Assembly (NCBI GenBank): GCA_039566865.1
Contig: CM076954.1
Location: 15,028,001 to 15,092,000, forward strand
Length of the DNA: 64,000 nt
Direction of reading: 5' to 3'
DNA from: Aurelia coerulea
Taxonomy: Eukaryota > Cnidaria > Scyphozoa > Semaeostomeae > Ulmaridae
Shown here: in pieces, positions 59,101 through 63,335 of the stretch
How the letters are laid out: each line of letters starts with the position of its first letter
Numbering within the stretch: position 1 is the first letter of the stretch
Position numbers and translations under genes: made by a program
The notes under the pieces: model-generated
The model's database searches: none
What the model saw: only the letters and a program-made list of their open reading frames with translations
Told to the model about the DNA's origin: nothing

Positions 59101-60361
59101 ACCTGAATCTGACTTATTACATTTTGTAGGTCGTTCAGTAAATGACGGTGCTTGGCACGATATCACAGTTAAAACAACATCAACAGCAACGATGATAACA
59201 ATTGATTCAATTCTTGATACATCGAATGCTTCCCTTTCTCTCGACGATCGTTTCAAGCTCCTTTTGCAATCCAACGGTCTTGTTATTGGGAGAACTTCAC
59301 AGTCCACCCTAACAACGAGGTTTCAAAACAATTTCTTCAAGGGATGCATTGATAAATTCTTGATTGGTAATGACTTAATTCATTTCAACAGTATAAATAA
59401 AACTAACGTGAGGACTGGGTGCCTCAGCGATAACACATGTGAGGCTGGACCATGTGTTCGAGGCCAATGTGTTGATACGTTTGATAGCTATGAATGCAAA
59501 TGTCCTCAACATTATTCAGGAAAATCATGCAACATTACAACTAACGTGACATGTGGCTTCACACCCAGTCCCTGCATGAATAGTGCTACTTGTGTGAACA
59601 TCAGTGTTCCAAGTAAGCGCGTTTTTAGCCAATCTGGGATGGATATGTTTACTTGTAATTGTCTGACAGGCTACTCAGGTGATCTTTGTAAAGTCATGAT
59701 AGATTACTGTGCAGCAAATCCATGTAAAAATAGTGGTAACTGCACAGGATTGGTTGGAGATTATTCATGCACATGTCATTCAGGATACACTGGCAAGGAC
59801 TGCTCTGTAAATATCAACGAATGTTCATCGAATCCTTGCAGAAATGGGGGTAACTGCACAGATAATGTTAATGGCTATAACTGCGTCTGCCCTGCAATTT
59901 ACACTGGCATCAACTGTGAAGACGATGTTAATGAATGCTTTACTACCCCCTGCAAGAATAACGCTACATGTAGAAATTTTGTTGGTGGATATAACTGTAC
60001 TTGTTTGAGTGGTTATTTCGGTGATAACTGTGACGTTTTAAATTGCTTGTCAAACCCATGTCAGAACAATGGGAAATGTACAGCCTCAGCACAGGGCTAC
60101 CAATGCCAATGTACCAATCAGTACACGGGTACTAATTGTCAGACTGCAGTCAAAAAGCCAACCAGTGACACTAATGTTGGAATGTGGATAGGTATTGCTG
60201 CTGCCATATTGGTTGTAATACTCATTATTTTAATATGTTGCTGTCGCTACTGTAAAGGAAACACAGGGATGCAAGGGACATACAGTCCGAGTAGGCAGGA
60301 AAAGGGACAAGTTGAACTGGCCTCTTTGCCACCTATGCCACCTAAAGAGAGGCTAATCTAA
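17149..60361 (+). CDS. crb: Crumbs, transmembrane apical polarity receptor (13 exons)
   Basis: Thirteen exons join in consistent phase to 5901 nt (1966 residues plus stop). Order: signal peptide (about 1-23); LamG-like domain (about 30-185); about 20 EGF repeats (about 195-1000), many with NINEC-type calcium-binding starts and C-NNGT-C O-fucose-type sites; LamG; EGF; LamG; EGF and a partial EGF; LamG; six EGFs; membrane helix (about 1905-1928); 38-residue tail. The tail contains GTYSPSRQE (FERM-protein binding and aPKC-target region of Crumbs) and ends ERLI (PDZ ligand for PALS1/Stardust and PAR6). Crumbs marks the apical membrane of epithelia and recruits the PALS1-PATJ complex. EGF number and three-plus-one LamG layout resemble fly Crumbs (about 2150 residues) more than vertebrate CRB1. 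The identity is secure; the first coding exon is an inference. Confidence 0.93.
17186..19763 (+). other. Crumbs intron 1
   Basis: This 2.6-kb AT-rich intron ends TTTCTTTTATTTTAG. A possible small element with GGGGGCTG..CAGCCCCC ends is at about 18965-19105. Nothing else was recognised. Confidence 0.6.
19764..20306 (+). CDS. crb: Crumbs exon 2 (N-terminal LamG-like domain)
   Basis: Encodes about 181 residues before the EGF array. Features include [19 protein letters not shown] (the LamG F.FRT....GLLLY pattern), a central N-glycosylated region (several N-x-S/T) and a closing [14 protein letters not shown] that mimics the LamG end (GC..D...N...L..GC). The donor AGCTCAG|GTAGGA leaves phase 1. 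The domain is diverged, so the LamG assignment rests on pattern rather than on full conservation. Confidence 0.8.
20350..20654. mobile_element. C-tract TIR element with internal GCGGGGAAA repeats
   Basis: The element occupies 20354-20650. Ends are perfect 20-nt inverted repeats, TACACCCCCCAGTAACGACC and GGTCGTTACTGGGGGGTGTA. The outer flanks are AATG on both sides (a 4-bp duplication; a TA duplication is the alternative reading). The interior is a loose array of about eight (G/A)(G/A)CGGGGAAA motifs. Small ORFs across it are artefacts of the repeat. Confidence 0.85.
21375..22342. mobile_element. TACACGTATTTTT-family element interrupted by mariner-like copy C
   Basis: Termini TACACGTATTTCG and AAAAAATACGTGTA. 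The two halves (21375-21480 and 22064-22342) reconstitute the order seen in the inverted copy at 13176-13560. Interior AAGAAACT motifs are conserved. Its right end shares TA with the left end of another partial copy (22341 on). Confidence 0.85.
21479..22065. mobile_element. Mariner-like MITE, copy C, nested
   Basis: The element occupies 21481-22063, flanked by TA. Ends are CCGGGGTCCCAAAAAAGTAT and ATTTTTTTGGGACACCCGG. It is inserted into AAGAAAC-TA-TTTATTGTGATAAAG of the host element. The uninterrupted site at about 13460 and 13745 proves the element limits. Confidence 0.92.
22629..23003 (+). CDS. crb: Crumbs exon 3 (EGF repeats)
   Basis: The acceptor CTCATTTCAG ends at 22628. It encodes 125 residues: the end of a first cysteine unit, then EGFs starting [15 protein letters not shown] and YPCMIEPC. 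The third continues into the next exon. Donor AAGACAG|GTAAGA, phase 1 at both ends. A small hairpin (AACCTCGTTCCCA..TGGGTACGAGGTT, 23021-23060) sits just inside the following intron. Confidence 0.9.
23951..24493. mobile_element. Mariner-like MITE, copy D
   Basis: The element occupies 23953-24491, flanked by TA. Ends are CCGGGTGTCCCAAAAGAGTA and TACTTTTTTGGGACAGCCGG. Beyond the outer about 16 nt the interior differs from copies A-C, so it is a separate subfamily. It ends 49 nt before the exon-4 acceptor. Confidence 0.85.
24541..24780 (+). CDS. crb: Crumbs exon 4 (EGF repeats)
   Basis: 240 nt, phase 1 to 1. It completes one EGF (GIHC) and encodes [13 protein letters not shown] and [15 protein letters not shown] units. 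Acceptor TTTTTCAATTGTAG, donor TATACAG|GTAATG. It has no ATG-initiated ORF, so it is easily missed. Confidence 0.9.
24781..25934 (+). other. Crumbs intron 4
   Basis: This 1.15-kb intron has no recognised feature except the MITE at 25709-25909, whose edge is only 25 nt before exon 5. Confidence 0.7.
25707..25911. mobile_element. TA-flanked MITE with CCGTAAAAGCTCTATTAAG ends
   Basis: The element occupies 25709-25909. Termini CCGTAAAAGCTCTATTAAG and CTTAATAGAGCTTTTACGG, with TA on both sides, and a C-run inside the left arm. Its centre contains about 55 nt also present at 26682-26736 (AATTACTTGCCACGAGAAAT). Decayed relatives are at about 30013-30060, 34394-34500, 43860-43905 and 48310-48400. 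Confidence 0.88.
25935..26166 (+). CDS. crb: Crumbs exon 5 (EGF repeats)
   Basis: 232 nt. It completes the previous EGF (GPTC) and encodes [14 protein letters not shown] and [13 protein letters not shown] units. The true donor is GGCAGGAA|GTTAGT at 26167, not the end of the longer ORF. Splicing there to 27648 gives [14 protein letters not shown] in phase 2. Confidence 0.88.
26673..26781. mobile_element. GTCTCAAATTA palindromic MITE
   Basis: A 109-bp foldback with ends GTCTCAAATTACTTGCCACG and GCGTGGCATCTAATTTGAGA. Family members in this window: 27248-27590 (interrupted), 42365-42470, 61868-61985, 63336-63442 and a fragment at 25823-25880. Confidence 0.75.
27248..27590. mobile_element. Nested palindromes: three inverted-repeat layers
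   Basis: The outer layer has GTCTCAAATTA-family ends (TTAGATGTCACGAAG; GACGTCTAATTTGAGA). The middle layer pairs AGTCTATTCAGTGGACTTTC (27280 on) with its inverse at about 27461-27480. The inner layer is a 150-bp near-perfect hairpin (27306-27455) with ends AGAATATAATTACTCCTGCG and CGCAGGAGTAATTATATTCT. Confidence 0.85.
27648..28219 (+). CDS. crb: Crumbs exon 6 (five EGF repeats)
   Basis: 572 nt. The acceptor TTCTTTTTCTAG is excellent. It encodes EGFs starting [33 protein letters not shown] and HQCSPAC; the last one ends in the next exon. Phase 2 in, phase 1 out (GGTTTG|GTAAGT). Confidence 0.92.
28220..29328 (+). other. Crumbs intron 6
   Basis: This 1.1-kb intron has no recognised repeat or gene. 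The 69-codon ORF at 28441 has no support. Confidence 0.6.
29329..29677 (+). CDS. crb: Crumbs exon 7 (EGF repeats)
   Basis: 349 nt. The first unit after the junction ([17 protein letters not shown]) has an extended, basic first loop. NECERGFC and [14 protein letters not shown] units follow. Phase 1 in, phase 2 out (TTGCAG|GTTAGT). Confidence 0.9.
30528..30974. mobile_element. TTACCTTAGTCC element with GCGAAAATTAAAGGG repeats, copy 1
   Basis: Ends TTACCTTAGTCCTTTCAAAT and ATTTGAAAGGACTAAGGTAA. About ten copies of (G)GCGAAAATTAAAGGG or its inverse lie near both ends, around a unique core of about 180 nt. AATT may be the target duplication. An opposite-orientation copy lies at 35974-36387. Confidence 0.88.
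30966..31820 (-). pseudogene. LINE fragment: C-terminal part of a non-LTR reverse transcriptase
   Basis: A minus-strand ORF of 282 codons resembles the part after the YADD motif in CR1/jockey-like elements. It has [16 protein letters not shown] (the LGV..D..L.W..H block), then [15 protein letters not shown] and RLQNRA (the region that reads LQ.RA.R in the family). The catalytic half is absent, so this is a 5'-truncated dead copy. Its stop falls in the end of the adjacent element at 30974. It differs from the LINE at 49.6 kb. Confidence 0.75.
32198..32601. mobile_element. Inverted-repeat element, about 400 bp
   Basis: The left arm (GCCTGAATTAGATACTGGGA..TTTTTAGAGCTAGAAGCGAG) and the right arm (CTCGCTTCTAGCTCTAAAAA..GAATCTAATTCAGGC) pair over about 85 nt with minor differences. 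Confidence 0.75.
32603..32678. repeat. 76-bp loopless palindrome
   Basis: Two 38-nt arms (left AGTACTTAAATGACGTTTCA..) pair with only three mismatches and no spacer. It abuts the previous element. The pairing bases include CTGTCGCTTCATCAGA and its inverse. Confidence 0.85.
33027..33296 (+). CDS. crb: Crumbs exon 8 (EGF repeats, one with a long insertion)
   Basis: 270 nt, phase 2 at both ends. It encodes the end of one EGF (GFNGTNC), [14 protein letters not shown] and most of [14 protein letters not shown]. In the last, 30 residues separate cysteines 3 and 4 instead of the usual 8-10. The extra stretch is partly hydrophobic. The donor GATAG|GTATGA fits the phase of the next exon (NGYICMC). 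Confidence 0.8.
34540..35100. repeat. TTTCTTGTTTTAAGA motif array
   Basis: About 560 bp of loosely tandem blocks (roughly 120-200 nt each). They are built from (A/T)TTTCTTGTTTTAAGAC, TTCTTGATTTTAGA and TCAGAAAATATTTCTTAA in fixed order. A related array in the opposite sense is at 43478-43745. Confidence 0.75.
35974..36387. mobile_element. TTACCTTAGTCC element, copy 2 (inverted)
   Basis: Same order as copy 1 at 30528 but reversed, including the unique core (AATATCATTGTTATCGAAGA). The right end is AATTTGAAAGGACCAAGGT. It cuts into the end of the antisense relic (36388-36660). Confidence 0.85.
36388..36830 (-). pseudogene. Antisense gene relic, 3' part (frameshifted)
   Basis: Read on the minus strand, two open blocks appear. 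Block 1 (36830 down to about 36716) reads [20 protein letters not shown].., ending CAAACAG|GTGATG. Block 2 (36660 down to 36388, after acceptor CTTTCTTTGTAG) reads [19 protein letters not shown].., continuing [18 protein letters not shown]. Near DMDYP the protein-like signal moves to another frame ([19 protein letters not shown]), so at least one frameshift exists. Phases of the two blocks also disagree. The MITE end at 36387 truncates it. The family is not recognised. Confidence 0.5.
37266..39540. repeat. Satellite array, five units of 424-474 bp
   Basis: Unit starts (TGTTTGATTGTGAAAA) lie at about 37266, 37691, 38121, 38585, 39058 and a partial one at 39533. Units 4 and 5 are almost identical (474 bp). 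Units 1-3 are shorter because they lack a segment of about 35 nt, CTTTTCATGTTAAAGGGCAC. All carry CAGCATCATGTGGTTCAG. Non-coding. Confidence 0.92.
39948..40357. mobile_element. G-tract element with TACCCTTGGCTAGACCAA repeats, copy 1
   Basis: It starts in a G run followed by GGTTCTTGGC and ends CTATGGAAGAACCCGTGG. The interior is a tandem of ACGAAAATGGTACCCTTGGC units of about 45 nt with AGACCAATTTTGACC. The second copy, at 57739-58134, is better preserved. The 99-codon ORF across it merely translates the repeats. Confidence 0.85.
40493..40591 (-). pseudogene. Antisense gene relic, middle exon
   Basis: On the minus strand a 99-nt block lies between the acceptor TCTTTTCATTGATAG and the donor CTCCAGG|GTAAGC, phase 1 to 1. 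It encodes [20 protein letters not shown] followed by [12 protein letters not shown]. It joins in phase to a block ending at about 42898 ([12 protein letters not shown]). The family is unknown. Both junctions look functional, unlike the 3' part. Confidence 0.5.
40655..40892. mobile_element. G-tract element with TTTTGG(T/C)ATAAG repeats
   Basis: Inverted ends ATCTATGGCGGGGGG and CCCCCCTCGGTATCTAT bracket loosely repeated GGTATCAATTTTTG/GGTATAAG motifs. It follows the same design as the elements at 6721 and 58758. Confidence 0.65.
41837..42270. mobile_element. MITE with ATGGACCTTTTAGCTATTC ends
   Basis: Ends ATGGACCTTTTAGCTATTC and GAATAGCTAAAAGGTCTAT form a 19-bp inverted repeat (one mismatch). 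The right half contains TATACATTTTTATACGTTAC and CACTATTGTGCAC. The left part includes a short ORF (41837-42082) with no recognisable domain. Confidence 0.75.
42365..42470. mobile_element. GTCTCAAATTA palindromic MITE
   Basis: Ends GTCTCAAATTAGATGCCCGC and TGACATCTCATTTGACAC, with the family centre TTTTGCGTTATCGTAAATCT. Confidence 0.75.
42898..42990 (-). pseudogene. Antisense gene relic, most upstream block
   Basis: A minus-strand open block ending [14 protein letters not shown], with donor CTTGAAG|GTAAAT (phase 1), fits the acceptor at 40591. No ATG lies in frame before a stop upstream, so the 5' end is missing or lies in another exon. Confidence 0.4.
43478..43745. repeat. CTTGAAACAAGAAAA motif array
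   Basis: About 270 bp of repeated (T)CTTGAAACAAGAAAAT(A)TC/CTTAAAACAAGAAAAT motifs, inverse in sense to those at 34540-35100. It could be the other arm of one large decayed element. Confidence 0.6.
45340..45440. mobile_element. TACACGTATTTTT-family end fragment
   Basis: CCGGACCTTAGTTTCTTACA followed by AAAAAATACGTGTA is a family terminus. AAGAAAC motifs extend over 45050-45680. A near-identical end recurs at 54385-54433. Confidence 0.6.
48635..48786 (+). CDS. crb: Crumbs exon 9 (EGF repeats)
   Basis: 152 nt, phase 2 in, phase 1 out. It completes the EGF begun in exon 8 ([16 protein letters not shown]) and encodes [14 protein letters not shown].. up to CLPGFS. Acceptor TTTTTTGTTTCAG, donor TTTTCAG|GTAAGC. 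No ATG-led ORF marks it. Confidence 0.88.
48953..49137. mobile_element. hAT-like MITE with 8-bp target duplication
   Basis: The element occupies 48961-49129 (169 bp). Termini CAGGGACGTAGGAA and TTCCTACGTCTCTG. The perfect 8-bp duplication CAAGGAAT lies at 48953-48960 and 49130-49137. The CAGGG ends and the 8-bp duplication are hAT hallmarks. Internal GGGGCACTT-type motifs repeat three times. Confidence 0.92.
49548..51986 (+). CDS. Non-LTR retrotransposon ORF (endonuclease end plus reverse transcriptase)
   Basis: The 812-codon ORF has no stop or frameshift. The element-derived part begins about residue 20. The end of an APE-type endonuclease ([18 protein letters not shown] replacing the usual SDH) comes first. 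A basic linker follows, then the reverse transcriptase with FRPISVLP (about 372), [35 protein letters not shown] (about 497) and the catalytic YADDT (528-532), and last the LQ.RALR thumb region. The family is CR1/jockey-like. The 5' end, including most of the endonuclease and any ORF1, is missing, so it cannot move on its own. Intactness suggests a recent insertion. Confidence 0.9.
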   Translation: MQICMFFLYTQICMYVHICTCYKSHTPRCIDLVLTNRNRSVQQTTTVETDISDFHKMVVTILKTTFPKQGPTVINYRNYRKYNEIAFRNDLREELGKIEPLDLNYSSFETTFDRVLDKHAPVKKKYVRANDKPFMTRALRKAAMLRSRLRNKFNEDRTAENWNKFRKQRNSCVKLFQKEKRNYYNNLDISLVTDNKKFWKTVKRFFSDKSQSKNKIVLIEDEIIISNDVEVAETMNEFFVTVTDSLGINENSNYENATEGITDPIDEAVHKFSNHPSILKIKGRFQDAGSFTFHKVTPDTVDKEVRNLNPKKATTHKNIPPKILKSNSDVCVEPLTKIFNDCIENSSFPDELKCADVTSLPKNGPTNSRTNFRPISVLPTVSKMFERIMDKQIVAYITPFLSSLLCGFRKGYSAQHALVRLLEKFKISLDEGGKAGAVLMDLSKAFDCIRHDLLIAKLHAYGFSREALALINDYLTNRQQRVKVNGSFSSWKSVTRGVPQGSVLGPLLFNIYINDLLLFIQNSDICNYADDTTIYACDKNLGNIAHRLENDCSVALEWFTDNFMKLNADKCHLLVLGQRRDDPVTVRIGNADVVNSSEEKLLGIQIDSKLSFGNHVSKLCQKASNKLYALARISPYMDQSKLRTLMRAFITSQFQYCPLIWMFHSRQLSQKINKIQERALRITYKDTESTYSELLEKDCAVTIHAKNLQLLMTEMYKTKNNLSPSFMHEIFSENESHYNLRNNNEFFQPRVRSVNNGTESIRFKGPQLWQTLPPTIRNSDSLCQFKTKIKNWNGENCPCKLCRVFIPNLGFL
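49605..52195 (+). mobile_element. 5'-truncated CR1/jockey-like LINE
   Basis: It lies in Crumbs intron 9 in the sense orientation. After the ORF comes an AT-rich 3' tail ending near AATAATAAAAAATAATT (about 52180). Directly before the 5' junction are three GCAAATCTGCATGT-like copies (49550-49610), possibly filler made during truncated integration. Confidence 0.8.
52475..53311 (+). CDS. crb: Crumbs exon 10 (EGFs, first canonical LamG, EGF)
   Basis: 837 nt, phase 1 to 1. It encodes [14 protein letters not shown] and [15 protein letters not shown]s. A LamG domain follows ([44 protein letters not shown]), then an EGF ([12 protein letters not shown]). Acceptor CACTTCATTGTAG, donor AATGGAG|GTAAGG. 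Confidence 0.93.
53495..53741. mobile_element. Kolobok-like MITE (TTAA-flanked)
   Basis: TTAA followed by AGGCACACTGTCGTGGC on the left mirrors GCCACGACAGTGTGCCT followed by TTAA on the right. The size of 247 bp, AAGGCAC-type ends and TTAA fit a non-autonomous Kolobok or another TTAA-specific element. It sits in Crumbs intron 10. Confidence 0.8.
53864..54382. mobile_element. Truncated relative of the 630-bp foldback
   Basis: Arms share GACTGCAGACAAAGGAAATT, AACAAAGCCGCAAAA and GAAGAAGGGTAAATCTAAA with the element at 5942-6571. The right arm stops at TTGTCTGCAG, exactly where a TACACGTATTTTT-family end (54383-54433) begins. Confidence 0.8.
54734..55564 (+). CDS. crb: Crumbs exon 11 (second canonical LamG, EGFs, dibasic site)
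   Basis: 831 nt, phase 1 to 1. The exon begins at 54734 after CTTCCTTACAG. It contains a proline-rich linker with SRRRRS at 54811-54828 (furin-type), a LamG ([37 protein letters not shown]), an EGF ([14 protein letters not shown]) and a cysteine-poor EGF-like stub whose next cysteine is formed across the junction (T|GT). Donor CAGCCT|GTAAGT. Confidence 0.92.
55565..56358 (+). other. Crumbs intron 11
   Basis: This 794-nt intron has no recognised element apart from a CCGAGTGCCCCAAAAACTGC remnant at about 55709, which resembles a CCGGGTGTCCCAAAA end. Confidence 0.6.
56359..56589 (+). CDS. crb: Crumbs exon 12 (third canonical LamG, first half)
   Basis: 231 nt, phase 1 to 1. It encodes [18 protein letters not shown] and [18 protein letters not shown], the front strands of a LamG. 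The true donor is CAAGGAG|GTTGGT; the ORF continues past it only by chance. Joining to 59130 gives [15 protein letters not shown]. Confidence 0.9.
56640..57400. mobile_element. ATGACGTCA-core MITE interrupted by a SINE
   Basis: The left arm (GGCTTGAAAGAAACTTTAGT.. GATGACGTCACATCCTCAAA) and the right arm (ATCAAATTTCTAAATC.. GACACCAACCCATTTAAAGA) match the order of the element at 149-638. About 250 nt of tRNA-derived sequence split the core. Confidence 0.65.
56822..57072 (+). mobile_element. tRNA-derived SINE
   Basis: The head resembles a tRNA gene: an A-box-like TGGCTCAGTGGTAGC at 56832, an anticodon-like stem (CTTGA..TGAAG) and a perfect B box GGTTCGAGTCC at 56875. Pairing in the acceptor stem is poor. 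A non-tRNA body of about 170 nt follows. This makes it a SINE, not a tRNA gene. Confidence 0.75.
57526..57577. repeat. Perfect hairpin with CTCCTCCGCAG core
   Basis: TAGTACTGCGGAGGAGATAT and its exact inverse ATATCTCCTCCGCAGTACTA surround a short CG-TTCTTT-CG centre. The outer part has diverged GCGGAGGAAAT copies. The core resembles palindromes at 27306-27455 and 62139-62272. Confidence 0.8.
57731..58141. mobile_element. G-tract element with TACCCTTGGCTAGACCAA repeats, copy 2
   Basis: The element occupies about 57738-58134. Ends CACGGGGGG..GGTTCTTGG and GGAAGAACCCCCCCC..CGTG. A 7-bp repeat AAACTTC flanks it (57731-57737 and 58135-58141). About seven internal CCTTGGCTAGACCAA(T/C)TTT units. 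Confidence 0.88.
58758..59034. mobile_element. Element with internal ATTTTTGGGGT repeats
   Basis: Weak inverted ends (GATGTGCCATTTTTGGGGG; CACGATGGCACACCCCC). In between are about eight ATTTTAGGGTGT/ATTTTTGGGGT motifs. It ends about 95 nt before the last exon's acceptor. The design matches that at 6721. Confidence 0.6.
59130..60361 (+). CDS. crb: Crumbs exon 13 (LamG end, EGFs, membrane helix, tail)
   Basis: The exon starts after TTACATTTTGTAG in phase 1. It finishes the third canonical LamG ([23 protein letters not shown]) and encodes six EGFs. The fourth of these starts [17 protein letters not shown] transmembrane helix follows ([20 protein letters not shown]), then a tail with [14 protein letters not shown] and terminal ERLI. 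The ORF extends upstream to 59006, but that part is intron. Confidence 0.96.
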
Positions 60362-62138
60362 TATGGTAAATTGTCAGTTCAGTTGACCCATTCTAAGGAA
60401 AGACATGCATGCGGAGCAACAAATGTATTGTGGATATGCAGTATGCATCATAGAAAGTAGCAAGTCGCCAAGCAAGGTCCGTTTCAAGTGGCTTGTTCTT
60501 TGACCCAAAGTCAGATGAACGGTGAAGCAAGGATTTTTGTATGCACAGAGAGCTTCGAAGTGGACAAATAATTATGCCACACATAAGATATGGTGCGACC
60601 CGAATAATAGGAAGATATAGAGGACTTATCTTATAGCTTAGCTATCCTTCGATAACTACAAGAATATCTGTAAGTATACTTTTCAAATTCCATTGTTGTA
60701 CTTTTATACCATAAGGGAATTGTAAACAGTAATATTTTTATTTTGATATGTATGTTAGGCTTAACACCTATGTTCTAGTGTTTCCAATAATGACCCTTAA
60801 AATTTACATAAAGTTGCAGAAGCAAGCCTTGTCTGTGAGACAGGCCGAGACAGGCATTAGCTGCAAATAGTGGCAGCGTGTAGGGCCATACATTAATGAT
60901 GTCAACATAAAGGGGATAGGGTTCAGCCATCTGTTATGATCAATAGATCTATTTTTTGTGGACATGGGTTAGGGTTGGGTTAGGGTCTGGCAAAAGGCAA
61001 TTTTTTGAAGACGTCATAAATTTATGGCCCGTTATCCCTTTCGCCAAAACGCTTCAGGTGATGCGACATGCAATATGCAAAAGAGTGGTTTTTAAGTTGG
61101 GGAGGGAGAAACAGCTTCATAGCGTTCTTGAAAGTTCTTTGCGGATGGCAAGATCTCGTAGGTTTAGACGATTTTTCAGTCTGATCTAGGCAAGGCTGTA
61201 TAGGATTTTTCAGTAATGACTGTGGTTGCCTACTCCCAAAGCTCCCATAGGTTAACATTGTTGGATTGTCGAGAAACCGAATAGTGTCCATCATGACCAC
61301 ACTTACATAACGATGATATTTTAACCACCGTGCTTGTTTCTGAATTCAAGGACTTTTAGTAAAACCATTACGATAGCAACCGTCGAACGACTGAAGCATC
61401 CAACGACATTGAATACTAAATTGAATAATTTATGTTAGAAAGGTTCTTCGCAACAAAAAGTCGAGTTTGAAACAGGCTGGCTGTTCTTCAAAAAATTGTT
61501 AAACTCATCATAGGAATCATATCTCACGATTGGTTAATGCTTCTTTCGATCATCAAATTGCAAAATCGAAACCACAAAAGCTACAGTTCTGCTTACCACC
61601 AAACTATAGACCTTCATAGACTATGGTTTTCTTGTACCGTTTTTACTCCATTAATCTAGGATTCACAACAATTTGCATTTTTTCAATGTTGTTTGTGAAC
61701 TCATTCAATAGCAAGAAACGCGTAATGATTCTGAAGATAATGAAGGCATCAAAGACTGCAAATGAAATTTGTACCTGACGTTCATTTCAAGCCATTACAT
61801 CAAACTAAAGATGCATCAACCAATCCTGCAATAGTTTTTAAAAACTGTTGGTTCCTGTTCTGTTAAAGTCTATCCAAAAAACATGTCACCCGAGTTTTGC
61901 GATGATGCAAAATTACTGATGCAAAACTTTTAAGTTGGTTTTCTTCGCGTGCATTTTCACGTAACATCTAAGTTGAGGCAGACTTTAGACCACAGGCTTC
62001 CATTCCAAGTCTGTATGGTGATATTATACTATAAAGCCCTCTCATTGCTAGGTTTTATCAGTTTTCATTCACTGCCAGGCTAGCAATTCAAGTTTTATTT
62101 ACCACTCGTTGTTTGAATTTGAGTAGTTAGATATCGCA
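60362..62138. other. Crumbs 3' flank, no further gene seen
   Basis: Contains the presumed 3' UTR without an obvious AATAAA close to the stop, and a short GGGTTAGGGTTGGGTTAGGG run at 60965-60984 that is telomere-like but too short to mean much. One GTCTCAAATTA-family relic is at 61868-61985. Confidence 0.5.
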
Positions 62139-62272
62139 GTTGTGCTTCAGCTTCAGCTTGTATGCTCCTGCGGAGGAAAAATTTATGTTGTTCTACGGAG
62201 GATTTCGCTATTTCCTTCGTAGAGCTGTATATTTTTCCTCCGCAGGAGCATACAAGCTTCGGTGAAGCACAA
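62139..62272. mobile_element. 134-bp palindromic MITE
   Basis: Ends GTTGTGCTTCA..CTTGTATGCTCCTGCGG and CCGCAGGAGCATACAAG..TGAAGCACAAC pair over about 45 nt. The centre holds a second diverged CTACGGAGGA/TCCTTCGTAG pair. Confidence 0.8.
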
Positions 62273-62882
62273 CCATGGCCTCTAAGTACCCATGGTTTGA
62301 ATCATTCGTCTAGTTGAGATTTGTCAAAATGAAACGTGGTGTAATATCAAAAATAACTGAAGACAGGGAATTACATCTACAAGCAAGAAGCGAACGATCG
62401 CTCTTTCTGCATTAAATAAACACGGTATTTTATCAAGTTGTCAAGCCTAATTCTCCTTCACAACTTTTCTTATTTTTCTTCATAAATCCCACCATAATAT
62501 TAGTCTATTATGCTCTGCAAGTAGACTTGTGACAGTGAGTCCAGTGTTCCCTGCGTTCTTTGAGTTGTTTTTATCACTTTTGATTTAAGAACGAAGGGAA
62601 AGAAAGGACTCAAGGTCGCAAGTCTGCTTTGCAAGGTTAAGGATATAATTCTTACAACTGTCGTCCCCTTATAATGTATATGTTGCAAATTATTATTCAA
62701 GTTGTATCTCAAGTATTTGATGTACCATTTTAGGAATTGCTGTAAATTTTCTGGCGAAATGACGCAAACGCACTCACTAGCTTTGAATTTTCTTTGTAAA
62801 CGCGTGCTTATCTAGTATCTATGCTAACAACGTTAGGAATATATAGAAGCCATGCGAGTCTGAGTTTTCTCTCCGTTAGTCT

Positions 62883-63114
62883 TGGTTCATACCAGAGTAA
62901 AATTAGTTAGAAGTGGATCTGAATTGGGACGAGTCGAAATGATTTGCCTTAATTTTGAGATTTTTCAGAGCTATTGAATAAGTCCTAACGCATTTATATA
63001 AAGTGAAAACGTTTTGACTTTTTAAGGAAGTAACCAGTCAATAAGAAGAAGTTTCAAATGTGTTTGGAAGATCATTTATTTCAGATTTAATGCATTTCAC
63101 TCTGGTATGAACCA
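62883..63114. mobile_element. MITE with TGGTTCATACCAGAGT ends
   Basis: TGGTTCATACCAGAGT on the left is inverted as ACTCTGGTATGAACCA on the right, 232 bp apart. The interior is AT-rich and non-coding. Confidence 0.75.
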
Positions 63115-63204
63115 TGTTTACGAAATCGAAGTTTGTTCCATTGTCTCATTTTAATTCTGTATTCCCAAATTTCAAGCACTGTTCCGTCAAGCAAAAGAAC
63201 ATTT

Positions 63205-63330
63205 GGTGTTTTAAAACTCAGTGGTATAATGCTCTGACTTTGCAGCTAGAGCACTCAGGTGGACAGGGTACGAGCCCAGTAAGAGCCCCGCCACTTGAGC
63301 GTCATGACAAGGCCTCGTGGACTCAATTAA
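63205..63330 (+). mobile_element. tRNA-derived SINE fragment
   Basis: An A-box-like ACTCAGTGGTATAATGC and a B-box-like GGGTACGAGCCC are about 40 nt apart. They are followed by a short body that ends at the adjacent GTCTCAAATTA MITE (63336). It is not a working tRNA: the stems do not close. Confidence 0.55.
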
Positions 63331-63335
63331 AGTCC

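Larger units (their letters stand above)
56590..59129 (+). other. Crumbs intron 12
   Basis: This 2.5-kb intron is built mostly from elements: an ATGACGTCA-core MITE with a SINE inside (56640-57400), a hairpin (57526-57577), a G-tract element (57739-58134) and a TTTTGGGGT-repeat element (58758-59034). Confidence 0.75.

Noticed and set aside
59006..59129. Start of the last Crumbs exon at the first ATG of its open frame
   Set aside because: The upstream 124 nt are intron and overlap a transposon tail. The acceptor at 59129 fits the phase of exon 12 and restores a normal LamG strand.
60960..60990. Interstitial telomere (GGGTTA repeats)
   Set aside because: There are only about three imperfect units, too short to separate from chance.
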